64,000 bases of DNA from an uncultured Gammaproteobacteria bacterium (GTDB lineage: Bacteria; Pseudomonadota; Gammaproteobacteria; HK1). The DNA lies in assembly GCA_958295835.1 (NCBI GenBank), contig OY282378.1, positions 3,807,694-3,871,693 of the forward strand. The letters are read 5' to 3'. The notes beneath the pieces were generated by a model, which worked only from the letters and a program-made list of their open reading frames with translations, searched no databases and was not told the DNA's origin. The first letter of the stretch is position 1. Each line of letters begins with the position of its first letter. The position numbers and the translations under genes are program-made. Shown here one piece after another: positions 42,666 to 50,821 of this stretch.

Positions 42666-43463
42666 ATGACGTATCACGTTCCTGCTCGTGCCACCAAGGC
42701 ATTCGAGTTCATTGAGCGGCTCAATGCGATCACGTGTGCGGACGAGGCGAATGATTTCGTGCTCCAAGGGATCAAAAGGGAAGCGCAAGCGCTGATGGCC
42801 GCAGATCCGGTGGGCGCTCACACGGCGCTCGGCATGGTCGCCGTTCTGCAAGGCCGCATTGATGACGTCCGGCGGCACTACTGCATCGCGTTGCAGCAGT
42901 CCGGACACTCTGCGCAGGCTTACCGCAACTACTCGGCCTCCCTGATGAACCTCGGGGAGATGATCGAGGCATTCGAGGCTGCCCGGGAGGCGGTCCGGCG
43001 TGCTCCGGACGATGGGGGTGCATTGCGCCACCTGATCAAGGTCGCCCTCGGGTCCGCCCACTTTCGAGAGGCCCGCGACCACTGCGATCGGTGGAATACG
43101 CTGTTCCCGGGGGATCCGTCGCCGTACGAAGCGCCGGCGAAGGCGTTGGCCGGCGCGGTCGAACGAGGAGTGTTCCGAGAGGAGTCGGTGCGGAAAGTCC
43201 TGCACATCGCGCACGATGTTCAGCGTGCGGCAAAAGTCGTCCTGCGTGTTGCAAGAATCGTCCCGGTGGACGGCAGCGAACCCGATTCGTTCCTCTACAA
43301 GCTCCGCATTCCGTTGTCGCCCGTTCATGCGGTCGATCTCAATGAACGGCTCGCACATCGGATTACGAGCCGTCCGGATCTGATGGCCGATCCGGGCACG
43401 AAGTTTGTCCCGATGTTCATCGGAGTACGAATCGATGCCGGTGACTCCGAACGCACTGCTTGA
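42666..43463 (+). CDS. TPR-like repeat protein overlapping a HEPN gene
   Basis: A 265-residue soluble protein. Helical repeats resembling TPRs run from about residue 50 to 160 (AHTALGMVAVLQGRIDDVRRHYCIALQQSGHS; YRNYSASLMNLGEMIEAFEAAREAVRRAPDD). The C-terminal third is different, with strand-like stretches (KVVLRVARIVPVDG; SFLYKLRIPL). The end overlaps the next gene by 29 bases, which implies tight coupling. I do not recognise the family. A plausible role is partner or inhibitor of the HEPN protein, as in toxin-antitoxin pairs; this is inference. ATG at 42666 was chosen over upstream GTG codons. Confidence 0.7.
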   Translation: MTYHVPARATKAFEFIERLNAITCADEANDFVLQGIKREAQALMAADPVGAHTALGMVAVLQGRIDDVRRHYCIALQQSGHSAQAYRNYSASLMNLGEMIEAFEAAREAVRRAPDDGGALRHLIKVALGSAHFREARDHCDRWNTLFPGDPSPYEAPAKALAGAVERGVFREESVRKVLHIAHDVQRAAKVVLRVARIVPVDGSEPDSFLYKLRIPLSPVHAVDLNERLAHRITSRPDLMADPGTKFVPMFIGVRIDAGDSERTA

Positions 43464-43812
43464 AGCGGCGAAGGTCCTCGGACGCGGCGAGGCCGAGGTC
43501 GATCGGAGGAACCCGGCCAGTCGTACCTGTTACGCGGCCTGGCACCAGTGCCTGCCGATCGGCCGAAGCGTCGGCCTCTCCGCCCAGCCGGGCCAGGGGA
43601 TGCATCAGCAACTCATCGGAACGCTCACCGGGAATCGGGACCTGACGTTGAAAAGCCTGGGTTACATGCTCAGGCAGTGCCGTGATCTCCGGGTCGAGGC
43701 AGACTACGAAATCGAGACCGACTTTCCGCCTGAAGACGCTCGAACCGCCTTGGAACAATGCGAGAAGATCCTGAACAAGGCCGCCGCGTTTCTCCCGGCG
43801 CCTGAAGGCTGA
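43435..43812 (+). CDS. Probable HEPN-domain protein (candidate RNase toxin)
   Basis: A 125-residue all-helical protein. The stretch NPASRTCYAAWHQCLPI contains R-x6-H within a helix flanked by small and aromatic residues. This fits the HEPN RNase signature (R-x4-6-H) seen in families with a related xRAYYAAFHA pattern. The C-terminal half is LRVEADYEIETDFPPEDARTALEQCEKILNKAA, also HEPN-like. The upstream TPR-like gene overlaps it by 29 bases, an arrangement typical of two-gene modules. A toxin or stress RNase role is inferred from these two facts only. Confidence 0.6.
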   Translation: MPVTPNALLEAAKVLGRGEAEVDRRNPASRTCYAAWHQCLPIGRSVGLSAQPGQGMHQQLIGTLTGNRDLTLKSLGYMLRQCRDLRVEADYEIETDFPPEDARTALEQCEKILNKAAAFLPAPEG

Positions 43813-43996
43813 GAAAAGTCACGGCGGTCGCTTTCCCCTGAACGTCCCCCTCGCCCTCCCATCACGTCGCAGTAGAAGACTCGTCAAAAGCTCCCTGTCC
43901 ATATGGTGCGTTGACTCGTCCCAAATAGACGGAGGATCCCGGATGCCGGCAAGAACGATGCGGCGCGACCGGTGAGATTGTCATCGACTCCTCCGT

Positions 43997-44015
43997 TGAC
44001 AGCCGTAGCCTGTCA
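43997..44015. promoter_or_regulatory. Inverted repeat upstream of higB (probable HigA operator)
   Basis: TGACAG-N7-CTGTCA lies 16 bases before the first higB, and TTGACAG recurs at 44024-44030 right at the start codon. HigA-type antitoxins bind such palindromes to repress their own operon, so this is the likely operator. No clear -10 box could be assigned. Confidence 0.5.
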
Positions 44016-44030
44016 GGCCACGCTTGACAG

Positions 44031-44315
44031 ATGGTAATACGGAGCTTTTCCCACAAGGGCATCCGTCGCCTGTTTCTCAGAGACGATCCGAGCGGGGTTC
44101 CGGTAGCGGCGGTGGACAAGCTCCGCAAGATGCTGGCATTCCTGCAGGACATGGAGACAGCCGACGAGCTGCACGCGGTCTCCATCTGGAAGGTCCATCG
44201 ACTGACCGGCGACCGCAAGGGCGCCTGGAGCCTCCATGTCACCCGCAACTGGCGACTCACCTTCCATGCCGGCGGCGATGAGATCACCAGCGTGAATCTC
44301 GAGGACTACCATTAA
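44031..44315 (+). CDS. higB: HigB-like toxin (RelE/ParE superfamily), module 1
   Basis: A 94-residue protein with the HigB layout: MVIRSFSHKGIRRLFLRDD at the start, KLRKMLAFLQDMETADEL in the middle, and WSLHVTRNWRLTFHAGGDEITSVNLEDYH at the end (the conserved ...V..N.R..F..........DYH pattern). HigB toxins cleave mRNA on the ribosome. The antitoxin gene follows 9-20 bases later in the usual toxin-first order of higBA. Confidence 0.92.
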   Translation: MVIRSFSHKGIRRLFLRDDPSGVPVAAVDKLRKMLAFLQDMETADELHAVSIWKVHRLTGDRKGAWSLHVTRNWRLTFHAGGDEITSVNLEDYH

Positions 44316-44323
44316 TCGGGAGA

Positions 44324-44629
44324 ATGATCGTGCGCATGCTGAACCCGCCGCATCCCGGCGCATTCGTCAAGACCGAAGTCATCGAACCCCTTGGCTTGAC
44401 CGTTGCCGCTGCCGCTGCCGTGCTCGGTGTCTCGCGCCCTGCGCTGTCAACGTTTCTCAACGGCCGTTCCGATTTGTCCGGCACGATGGCGCTACGTATC
44501 GAGAAGGCATTCGGCGTCAGGATGGATACGCTCATGCGAATGCAGGCTTCCTTCGATATCGCCCGTGCCCGAGAACGCGAGGATGACGTCAAGGTCACGC
44601 GCTACCGCCCAGCCGGGGAGCAACTCTGA
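44324..44629 (+). CDS. higA: HigA-like antitoxin (XRE family), module 1
   Basis: A 101-residue protein with LNPPHPGAFVKTEVIEPLGLTVAAAAAVLGVSRPALSTFLNGRSDLSGTMALRIEKAFG, the HTH of the HigA family. It should neutralise the HigB encoded just upstream and repress the operon. The ATG at 44324 touches the GGGAGA site; the in-frame ATG at 44336 has better spacing and is equally likely. Confidence 0.92.
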   Translation: MIVRMLNPPHPGAFVKTEVIEPLGLTVAAAAAVLGVSRPALSTFLNGRSDLSGTMALRIEKAFGVRMDTLMRMQASFDIARAREREDDVKVTRYRPAGEQL

Positions 44630-44654
44630 ACCCGTTCCGAGATGACCGCCGCGC

Positions 44655-44797
44655 CCTCCACCCCCGCCGCATAGCCCGCCATGTTCTCCGGATTCTTCAT
44701 CGGCCGACCGAAGTTCGCCTTCGTCATCTCCATCGTGATCGTCCTGGCCGGGCTGATCGCGATCCGCTCGATCCCGTGTGAGGCGCGCTCCGCTTGA
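44655..44797 (+). pseudogene. 5' fragment of an RND efflux gene (copy of 45417-45538)
   Basis: About 122 bases match the start of the complete RND gene at 45443, including the leader and the first 32 codons (MFSGFFIGRPKFAFVISIVI). Only a few bases differ. The match stops at ATCCCG (44776), after which the frame enters the second higB region and ends at 44797. The first HigBA module and this fragment lie left of the second module, so the RND start is present on both sides of higBA module 2. Confidence 0.85.
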
Positions 44798-45072
44798 TCC
44801 AGTCCTTCGCGAACCGGGATACCGCCGATCTGTTCCGCAAAGGGAGCAGCCGCCGTTTCGCGGCCATATCCCGGGTCGCGTTGAGAAAGCTGATCCAGAT
44901 GAATCAGGCCCGCATCCTCGGCGACCTTGCCGTTCCGCCCGGCAACCGTCTGGAAGCGCTCCGAGGCAATCTGTCGGGCTTGCACTCCATTCGGGTCAAT
45001 GACCAGTGGCGCATCGTTTTTCGGTGGACCAACGATGGACCTGCCCAAGTGGCCATCGTGGATTATCATTGA
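44794..45072 (+). CDS. higB: HigB-like toxin, module 2
   Basis: A 92-residue RelE/ParE-superfamily protein: MIQSFANRDTADLFRKGSSRRF, then ARKLxxL-like ALRKLIQMNQARILGDLAVPPGNRLEAL, then IRVNDQWRIVFRWTNDGPAQVAIVDYH. The start must be TTG (44794) to include the family's first residues; it overlaps the stop of the truncated RND frame. Toxin-first order with the antitoxin at 45103. It differs clearly from module 1, so this is not a recent tandem copy. Confidence 0.92.
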   Translation: MIQSFANRDTADLFRKGSSRRFAAISRVALRKLIQMNQARILGDLAVPPGNRLEALRGNLSGLHSIRVNDQWRIVFRWTNDGPAQVAIVDYH

Positions 45073-45090
45073 CGTATACCTGTAACGTCA
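45070..45090. promoter_or_regulatory. Inverted repeat between higB and higA, module 2
   Basis: TGACGT-N9-ACGTCA spans the end of higB and the gap before higA (start 45103), with GGGAG following. It may be an operator for HigA or a structure that tunes antitoxin translation. Assigned from symmetry and position only. Confidence 0.4.
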
Positions 45091-45102
45091 TGGGAGATAT
45101 GC

Positions 45103-45402
45103 ATGGACAACCCGATCACACCGGGTGAGATCCTCGTGAAGGAGTACCTCGAACCGATGGGGATCTCGCAGAACGCGATGGCTCGCGCCATTGGAGTCGC
45201 CCCTCGCGCGATCAACGAGATCGTCCATGCGAGGCGCTCGATCACCCCCGCCATGTCGATTCGCTTTGGCGCCTTCTTCGGCCAATCCGACGAGTTCTGG
45301 CACGGCATCCAGATGGAGTGCGACTTCCGCAAGCTTGCGGGAGAGAGGAAGAAGCTCACGGATGGGATTCGTCCGGCTTCGACGCTGAGTCAGGCAGTCT
45401 GA
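45103..45402 (+). CDS. higA: HigA-like antitoxin, module 2
   Basis: A 99-residue XRE protein: MDNPITPGEILVKEYLEPMG, then ISQNAMARAIGVAPRAINEIVHARRS (helix-turn-helix), then SIRFGAFFGQSDEFWHGIQM. It is nearly identical to residues 92-188 of the chimeric protein at 53493-54059 (eight differences over about 98 positions). GGGAGATATGC precedes the ATG. Confidence 0.93.
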   Translation: MDNPITPGEILVKEYLEPMGISQNAMARAIGVAPRAINEIVHARRSITPAMSIRFGAFFGQSDEFWHGIQMECDFRKLAGERKKLTDGIRPASTLSQAV

Positions 45403-45442
45403 CGAGATGTGGGCGCCTCCCACCCCCGCCGCATAGCCCGCC

Positions 45443-48400
45443 ATGTTCTCCGCATTCTTCATCGGCCGACCGAAGTTCGCCTTCGTCATCTCCATCGTGA
45501 TCGTCCTCGCCGGGCTGATCGCGATCCGCTCGATCCCGGTCGCGGAGTTCCCCGAGATCGCCCCGCCCCAGGTCCAGGTGACGGCCAGCTATCCGGGGGC
45601 GGACGCCCAAGTGGTGCAGGAGGCGGTGGCCGCGCCCATCGAGGCCGAGGTCAACGGCGTGGACGGCATGCTCTACATGTCCTCGACCAGCTCCAACGGC
45701 GGCGGCTATGCGCTGACCATCACCTTCGCGGTCGGCACCGACCCCGACCTCGCCGCGGTCAACGTGCAGAACCGGGTGGCCATCGCGCAATCCCGGCTGC
45801 CGCAGGACGTGGTCCGTCAGGGGATCATCACCCGCAAGCAGTCCTCGAACATGCTGATGGTGGTGAACCTGACCTCGCCGCAAGGGACGCGCGACGGGCT
45901 GTTCCTGAGCAACTACGCCTCGATCCATCTCCAGGACCCGCTGGCCCGGATCGAGGGGGTGGGGAACGTGGCGCAGTTCGGGGCGCTGGACTACGGGATG
46001 CGGGTATGGCTGGACCCGAACCGTCTGGCGGCGCTGAAGCTCACCGCCACCGACGTGGCCGGCGCCATCCGGGCGCAGAACGTGCAGGCCACGGCCGGGG
46101 AGCTCGGCGCCCCGCCCTTCGAGTACATGTCGCCATCCGGCGACAGCGCTCGACCCGGTGGGGACACGCCATCCGGCGGCGGCGCATCGTCCGCCGGCGC
46201 GCCGCAGTTCCAGTACGCGGTCCGGGCCAGGGGACGGCTGGCGAGCGTGGAGGAGTTCGGGAACGTCATCGTGCGGGCCAACGCGGACGGCTCCTTCGTG
46301 CGGCTGCGGGACGTGGCCCGGGTGGAGCTGGGCTCGCAGGTCTACAACGCCGTGTCGAAGCTCAACAACCACCCGGCGGCCATGGTCGCGGTCTACCAGT
46401 CGCCCGGCGCCAACGCGCTCACGGTGTCCGACGCGGTCCATGCGAGGCTCGCGACCCTCTCCCAACGCTTCCCGCCGGACGTGGAGTACAAGGTCCTCTA
46501 CGACACCACCGCCGCCGTGCGCGCCTCCGTGCGGGAGGTCGTCCAGACCCTGTTCATCACCTTCGTCCTGGTGGTCGCGGTCACCTTCCTCTTCCTCGCC
46601 GACTGGCGCTCGACCCTCATCCCGACGCTTGCGATCCCGGTCTCGCTGATCGGCGCCTACGCGGCGCTCTACGCGCTGGGCTTCTCCGCCAACATGATCA
46701 CCCTGTTCGCGACCATCCTGGCCATCGGGGTGGTGGTGGACGACAGCATCGTGGTGGTGGAGAACGTGCAGCGCATCATGGCGGAGACCGGGCAGGAGGC
46801 GCGGGCGGCGACCCGGCAGGCGATGGGCGAGGTGACCGGGCCGGTGGTCGCGACCACTCTCGTGCTGCTGGCGGTGTTCGTGCCGGTCTCGTTCATGCCC
46901 GGCATCACCGGGGCGCTCTACAAGCAGTTCTCGGTGACGATCTGCGTGGCGGTGGTGCTGTCCTCGGTCAATGCGCTGACGCTGTCGCCGGCGCTGTGCG
47001 CGCTGCTGCTCAAGCCCCCCGCGGCGGGCGCGCGGCCGGGTCTGTTCGCCCGGATGGTGGGGAAGGTGCGCGACGGCTACGCCGGGCTGGTCGGGCGGAT
47101 GATCCGCCGTAGCGGCCTCTCGATGCTGCTCTTCGCGGCCTTCGCGGGGGGCGCGGTGTTCCTGTTCCGGGCGGCCCCGACCGGCTTCCTGCCGCTGGAG
47201 GACAAGGGCGCGTTCTTCGTCAACGTGCAGCTACCGGCCGGCGCCTCGCTGGCCCGGACCGAGGCGGCGGTCGAGCGGGCGAGCGAGCTGGTGCGCGAGG
47301 TCGAAGGGGTCACCGACGTCATCTCGGTGGCCGGGTTCAGCCTCCTCGGAGGCGCCGCCTCCAACAGCGCGCTCATCATCCCCATCCTCGCGCACTGGGA
47401 CGAGCGCACCGCGCCCGAGCTGCGCTGGTACGTCATCCTGGGCGAGATCAACCGCCGGCTCGCCACGCTGCTCGAAGCCGACGCCTTCGCCTTCCCGCCG
47501 CCGCCCATCACCGGGGTGGGGACGAGCGGCGGCATCGAGGCGCAGCTACAGGACTTCGCGGGGCGCTCGCCCCAGGACCTGGCCGCGGCACTGCGCGCGC
47601 TGGTGTTCAACGCCAACCAGGACCCTGCGCTGGCCGGCGTGTTCAGCACCTACGCGGCCAACGTCCCGCAGCTCTTCCTCGACATCGACCGCGACAAGGC
47701 CGAGGCCCTGGGCGTCCCCGTGGCGGAGATCTTCTCCGTCCTCCAGGCCAGCCTCGGCTCCTCCTACGTCAACGACTTCAACCTGTTCGGGAAGGTCTAC
47801 CGGGTCATCATCCAGGCCGAGGCGCGTTACCGGAACACCGTCGAGGACATCGGCCGGCTGCACGTGCGCAACGCCGCCGGCGACATGATCCCGCTGCGCG
47901 CCCTGGTGGCGGACGTGGAGACGATCCTCGGGCCGCTGTCCATCTCGCGCTACAACCAGGTGCAGGCGGCGGCGCTCTCGGGCTCCAACCGCGAAGGCTT
48001 CAGCACCGGCGAGGCCATCCGGGCGCTGGAGGCGGTGGCGGGCAGGGTGCTGCCGGAGGGCTACGCCATCGAATGGACCGGCACCTCCCGGCAGGAGCTC
48101 GAAGCCGGTGGCCTCGTCGTAGTCGTCTTCGCCCTGGCCCTGGTCTTCGCCTACCTGTTCCTGGTGGCCCAGTACGAGAGCTGGAGCACGCCGGTGTCGG
48201 TGATCCTCTCGGTGATCATCGCGGTGTTCGGGGCGCTAGTTCCGCTGGTGGTGCTGCCGTTCCTGGACAACAACCTCTACGCCCAGATCGGGATGGTGAT
48301 GCTGATCGGGCTGGCGAGCAAGAACGCGATCCTGATCGTGGAGTTCGCCAAGGTGCGGCGCGACGCGGGCCTGCCCGCGACGGAGGCGGCGGTGAGCGCG

Positions 48401-48646
48401 GCGCGGCTGCGCTTCCGTGCGGTGATGATGACGGCACTGTCGTTCATCCTGGGGGTGCTGCCGCTGGTATTCGCAAGCGGTGCGGGGGCGGCGAGCCGGA
48501 CCTCGATCGGGTTCGTGGTGCTGAGCGGGATGGTGGCGGCGACGGTGATCGGGGTGGTGTTCGTTCCGGTGCTGTATTGGGTGGTGGAGCGGGTGGTCGG
48601 GGGGAGGGAGGCTGGTGAGGTGGCGGGAGCGGCGAAGCCGGCCTGA
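45443..48646 (+). CDS. RND efflux pump inner-membrane permease (HAE1/AcrB family)
   Basis: A 1067-residue complete transporter. It starts MFSAFFIGRPKFAFVISIVIV, then IRSIPVAEFPEIAPPQVQVTASYPGADAQVV. TM4 holds the proton-relay acidic pair IGVVVDDSIVVVENVQRIM, and the C-terminal half holds VMLIGLASKNAILIVEFAKVRR. A glycine/serine/proline-rich insert lies near residue 230-250 (PSGDSARPGGDTPSGGGASS). It exports drugs, detergents or solvents with a periplasmic adaptor and an outer-membrane channel. Neither partner gene is next to it; the upstream sequence has been replaced by HigBA modules. It is probably functional only if partners are encoded elsewhere. Confidence 0.94.
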   Translation: MFSAFFIGRPKFAFVISIVIVLAGLIAIRSIPVAEFPEIAPPQVQVTASYPGADAQVVQEAVAAPIEAEVNGVDGMLYMSSTSSNGGGYALTITFAVGTDPDLAAVNVQNRVAIAQSRLPQDVVRQGIITRKQSSNMLMVVNLTSPQGTRDGLFLSNYASIHLQDPLARIEGVGNVAQFGALDYGMRVWLDPNRLAALKLTATDVAGAIRAQNVQATAGELGAPPFEYMSPSGDSARPGGDTPSGGGASSAGAPQFQYAVRARGRLASVEEFGNVIVRANADGSFVRLRDVARVELGSQVYNAVSKLNNHPAAMVAVYQSPGANALTVSDAVHARLATLSQRFPPDVEYKVLYDTTAAVRASVREVVQTLFITFVLVVAVTFLFLADWRSTLIPTLAIPVSLIGAYAALYALGFSANMITLFATILAIGVVVDDSIVVVENVQRIMAETGQEARAATRQAMGEVTGPVVATTLVLLAVFVPVSFMPGITGALYKQFSVTICVAVVLSSVNALTLSPALCALLLKPPAAGARPGLFARMVGKVRDGYAGLVGRMIRRSGLSMLLFAAFAGGAVFLFRAAPTGFLPLEDKGAFFVNVQLPAGASLARTEAAVERASELVREVEGVTDVISVAGFSLLGGAASNSALIIPILAHWDERTAPELRWYVILGEINRRLATLLEADAFAFPPPPITGVGTSGGIEAQLQDFAGRSPQDLAAALRALVFNANQDPALAGVFSTYAANVPQLFLDIDRDKAEALGVPVAEIFSVLQASLGSSYVNDFNLFGKVYRVIIQAEARYRNTVEDIGRLHVRNAAGDMIPLRALVADVETILGPLSISRYNQVQAAALSGSNREGFSTGEAIRALEAVAGRVLPEGYAIEWTGTSRQELEAGGLVVVVFALALVFAYLFLVAQYESWSTPVSVILSVIIAVFGALVPLVVLPFLDNNLYAQIGMVMLIGLASKNAILIVEFAKVRRDAGLPATEAAVSAARLRFRAVMMTALSFILGVLPLVFASGAGAASRTSIGFVVLSGMVAATVIGVVFVPVLYWVVERVVGGREAGEVAGAAKPA

Positions 48647-48879
48647 TGGCGGGCTGGCGGGGGTGGATGCAGGTTGAGCGGATGCGGGCTGCTTACGTGC
48701 CCGAGGGGGGGTGATCATGCCGAATGAGCGACCGACATTGGTGGATTTGAGAGTCAAGTTCGAGAAGCTGGATGCCGAGCTCAAAAATCAGAATGAAGAT
48801 CATACACTCAGGCGACACTTGCTTGAGCGGAAACGCGGCTCCGATGAGGCGGCGGGGTGCGTCGGTCACGGGGTGGCCG
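48647..48879 (+). other. Gap after the RND gene with a possible broken small gene
   Basis: GAGGGGGGTGATC precedes an ATG at 48717 that opens PNERPTLVDLRVKFEKLDAE and a lysine- and asparagine-rich stretch, then runs antisense into the next gene and stops at 49004. The first ~25 codons look coding, the rest does not. It may be the start of a gene cut by insertion of the lower-GC segment that follows. Confidence 0.3.
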
Positions 48880-50493
48880 TTACGTCGCGTCGGTGTGGAT
48901 GTGAGCTGGCATGGAGGCGATCACGACCTGCTGGCTCGCATCGTCCCAGAAGTAATAGATACGCAAGCAACGCATCGGATCTCGTGTGTTGCCGCCGTTC
49001 TTGATGTGCCACCTGACGTTGAACTGTTTTCCTTGCCAGCCGAACTTGAATTGATCAGCGCCACATCGGTCGTTCTTCAATCCGCTTTCAATCGGACCCC
49101 GAAGACTGCCGGCATTGCTTTCCAGGCGCCCTTGACGATAATCGTTGGCAAGCCAGAGCAAACATCGGCCTGCCACAGCGACATCTTCGAATAACGGTGC
49201 CGAGACTTCTCGGCGGGCGCGCGGCGATAACAGAACCCGATCTTTTAGATGCATTTCACACCAATCCGAGAAATTTGCCCAATTATTCGGGAGCGGAATG
49301 TTGGAATCAGGTTTGTCATCATGAGTCGCTAGCTGTGCCGTTAGATGTTGAATACGAAGATTAGCTACACTCAATTTTTGTCCTAATTCTTTGGCTGTCT
49401 TCTCTGCACGATCGTGTTGTTCAGCAAACCACTCCTGCTCGCTTTCAGATTTCCTCAAAGATTCTTTGATATTTTCTATTTCCGTAATCAGTTTCTTTGT
49501 GCCCGTCGTATTTTCGCGTTCAAGGCGAGCGACAGATCCGAGGCTACGAGCCTGTACCATGGAAAAAGACAATACGTCATGCCCCAACCGAAGCTTCCGC
49601 AAGCTCTCTGCTGCCGCTATCTGCCGCAAAGTGATGGATATTTGTCGGATACTCGTTGGGCTCGACAGACGTTCTCTAAGAAAAAGAGCGTGGTCGTATG
49701 GATTGGCATCTTCCGTAAAACCAGGCAGATATGCTCGTATGGCACCCCCAAACACCGACAGTCTCTTGCCTAGTCGTTCCGTCAAAACCCAAGTGAAGCA
49801 GGCGGGCAGTACGACAACTCTGGCAAGCCCGAGCATCGCGCGTGCCAGCGGCTTGGGGGCTATAAGAGGCGCAACCGAGTCAGCCGTGCTTGTTGGGACG
49901 GTCAGAACAAAGACAGGTTCTCTACGCGACGGGTCAAGGAGCACGTCAATCAGGCCCTCGGTGTCGCCATTCGATTCAACGATCCACGGCTCGGAAGTCA
50001 GCCGTCTGACTCCTTGGAAAAGCCCGCATCCGTTTGCCAACTGCCGCAAGAGCCCAGGAACAGCCCGCTCTATGTTCTGCAAATCTGCTTCGGGCGAGCT
50101 TGCGAGCAAACGAAGGCTGAAGCGTGCATTCTGCATTTTTGCGAAGCCAATGACGACCTCTGTTGTCCAGACCCTCTGTGCGATGTTCTTGTCGGGGTCG
50201 TTCGAGCGAATCGCCCACAAGTCTGTGGATCCATCGGTGACATGGACCGCCTTGCAATCGCGCCCACCTATGTATTTCTCGAATTCGTCGTACTTCCATG
50301 CAGCTTCCGGCAAGTGATCGCCTACCCGCTTCTGCACCCACTTGAGAACTTCTTTCCGTGCCTTCGCGGCGCCTTGTTCGCCACCGTCTCCGCCGAGGAT
50401 CGCCGCGACTCGCAGAATCTCACGTTCGCGTACCGCCCGTGGCGTACGTGTGGCCAAGGGCTGAAGCGTATCGGAATGAGATGTGGCCATCAT
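48880..50493 (-). CDS. Unrecognised 537-residue protein with central coiled coil; horizontally acquired
   Basis: I do not recognise this protein. The N-terminal ~300 residues form a mixed alpha/beta domain (WAIRSNDPDKNIAQRVWTTEVVIGFA; PVFVLTVPTSTADSVAPLI; VVVLPACFTWVLTERLGKRLSVFGGAIRAYLPGF). A coiled coil follows at about 330-395 (KKLITEIENIKESLRKSESEQEWF; QKLSVANLRIQHLTAQL). The C-terminal ~65 residues form a compact strand-rich domain (NVRWHIKNGGNTRDPMRCLRIYYFWDDASQQVVIASMPAH). No signal or membrane segment is seen. Its base composition is visibly less GC-rich than all neighbours. The place among toxin-antitoxin genes suggests a defence or stress role, which is inference. Start ATG at 50493 or 50490. 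Confidence 0.7.
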   Translation of the reverse strand: MMATSHSDTLQPLATRTPRAVREREILRVAAILGGDGGEQGAAKARKEVLKWVQKRVGDHLPEAAWKYDEFEKYIGGRDCKAVHVTDGSTDLWAIRSNDPDKNIAQRVWTTEVVIGFAKMQNARFSLRLLASSPEADLQNIERAVPGLLRQLANGCGLFQGVRRLTSEPWIVESNGDTEGLIDVLLDPSRREPVFVLTVPTSTADSVAPLIAPKPLARAMLGLARVVVLPACFTWVLTERLGKRLSVFGGAIRAYLPGFTEDANPYDHALFLRERLSSPTSIRQISITLRQIAAAESLRKLRLGHDVLSFSMVQARSLGSVARLERENTTGTKKLITEIENIKESLRKSESEQEWFAEQHDRAEKTAKELGQKLSVANLRIQHLTAQLATHDDKPDSNIPLPNNWANFSDWCEMHLKDRVLLSPRARREVSAPLFEDVAVAGRCLLWLANDYRQGRLESNAGSLRGPIESGLKNDRCGADQFKFGWQGKQFNVRWHIKNGGNTRDPMRCLRIYYFWDDASQQVVIASMPAHIHTDAT

Positions 50494-50821
50494 TTTGTCT
50501 ACATGCCGTCCATCGACCGCCGAATCCGTTCCAGTAGCGTCTTCAAATGCCGAGCGACCTCGCTACGATCAAGCCGTCTCCGCCCGGAGAGGCGGTGTAT
50601 CACGTCGCGCAAGGCGCTCCCTGTTCCACGACACTCGCGGTCAGTTCTATGCGCAGTGAGCTCGACTACCCACCCTCGGCGTAAGGAGTGTACTCGATCA
50701 ACCCCTCGAAGCGCGCCACCTTTGCGTCGTGTGATTTCAACTGACGTTTCACCTGATCATGAGCGTTCCGCAGCCAGACAACAGCCTCCGGCGTGACCGC
50801 CGTTCCACACCCCTCACAGCA
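50494..50821 (-). pseudogene. Remnants of one or two small genes upstream of the 537-residue gene
   Basis: Directly after the vapC stop, the same frame stays open to a stop at 50666 and reads a plausible protein end with a CxxCG pair (CEGCGTAVTPEAVVWLRNA, later FEGLIEYTPYAEGG) but has no start of its own. A second frame closes at 50499, five bases before the next gene, and reads RDVIHRLSGRRRLDRSEVAR then LKTLLERIRRS; a TTG preceded by GGGAG could start it. The first looks 5'-truncated by the toxin cassette; the second may be a small coupled gene. Confidence 0.4.
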
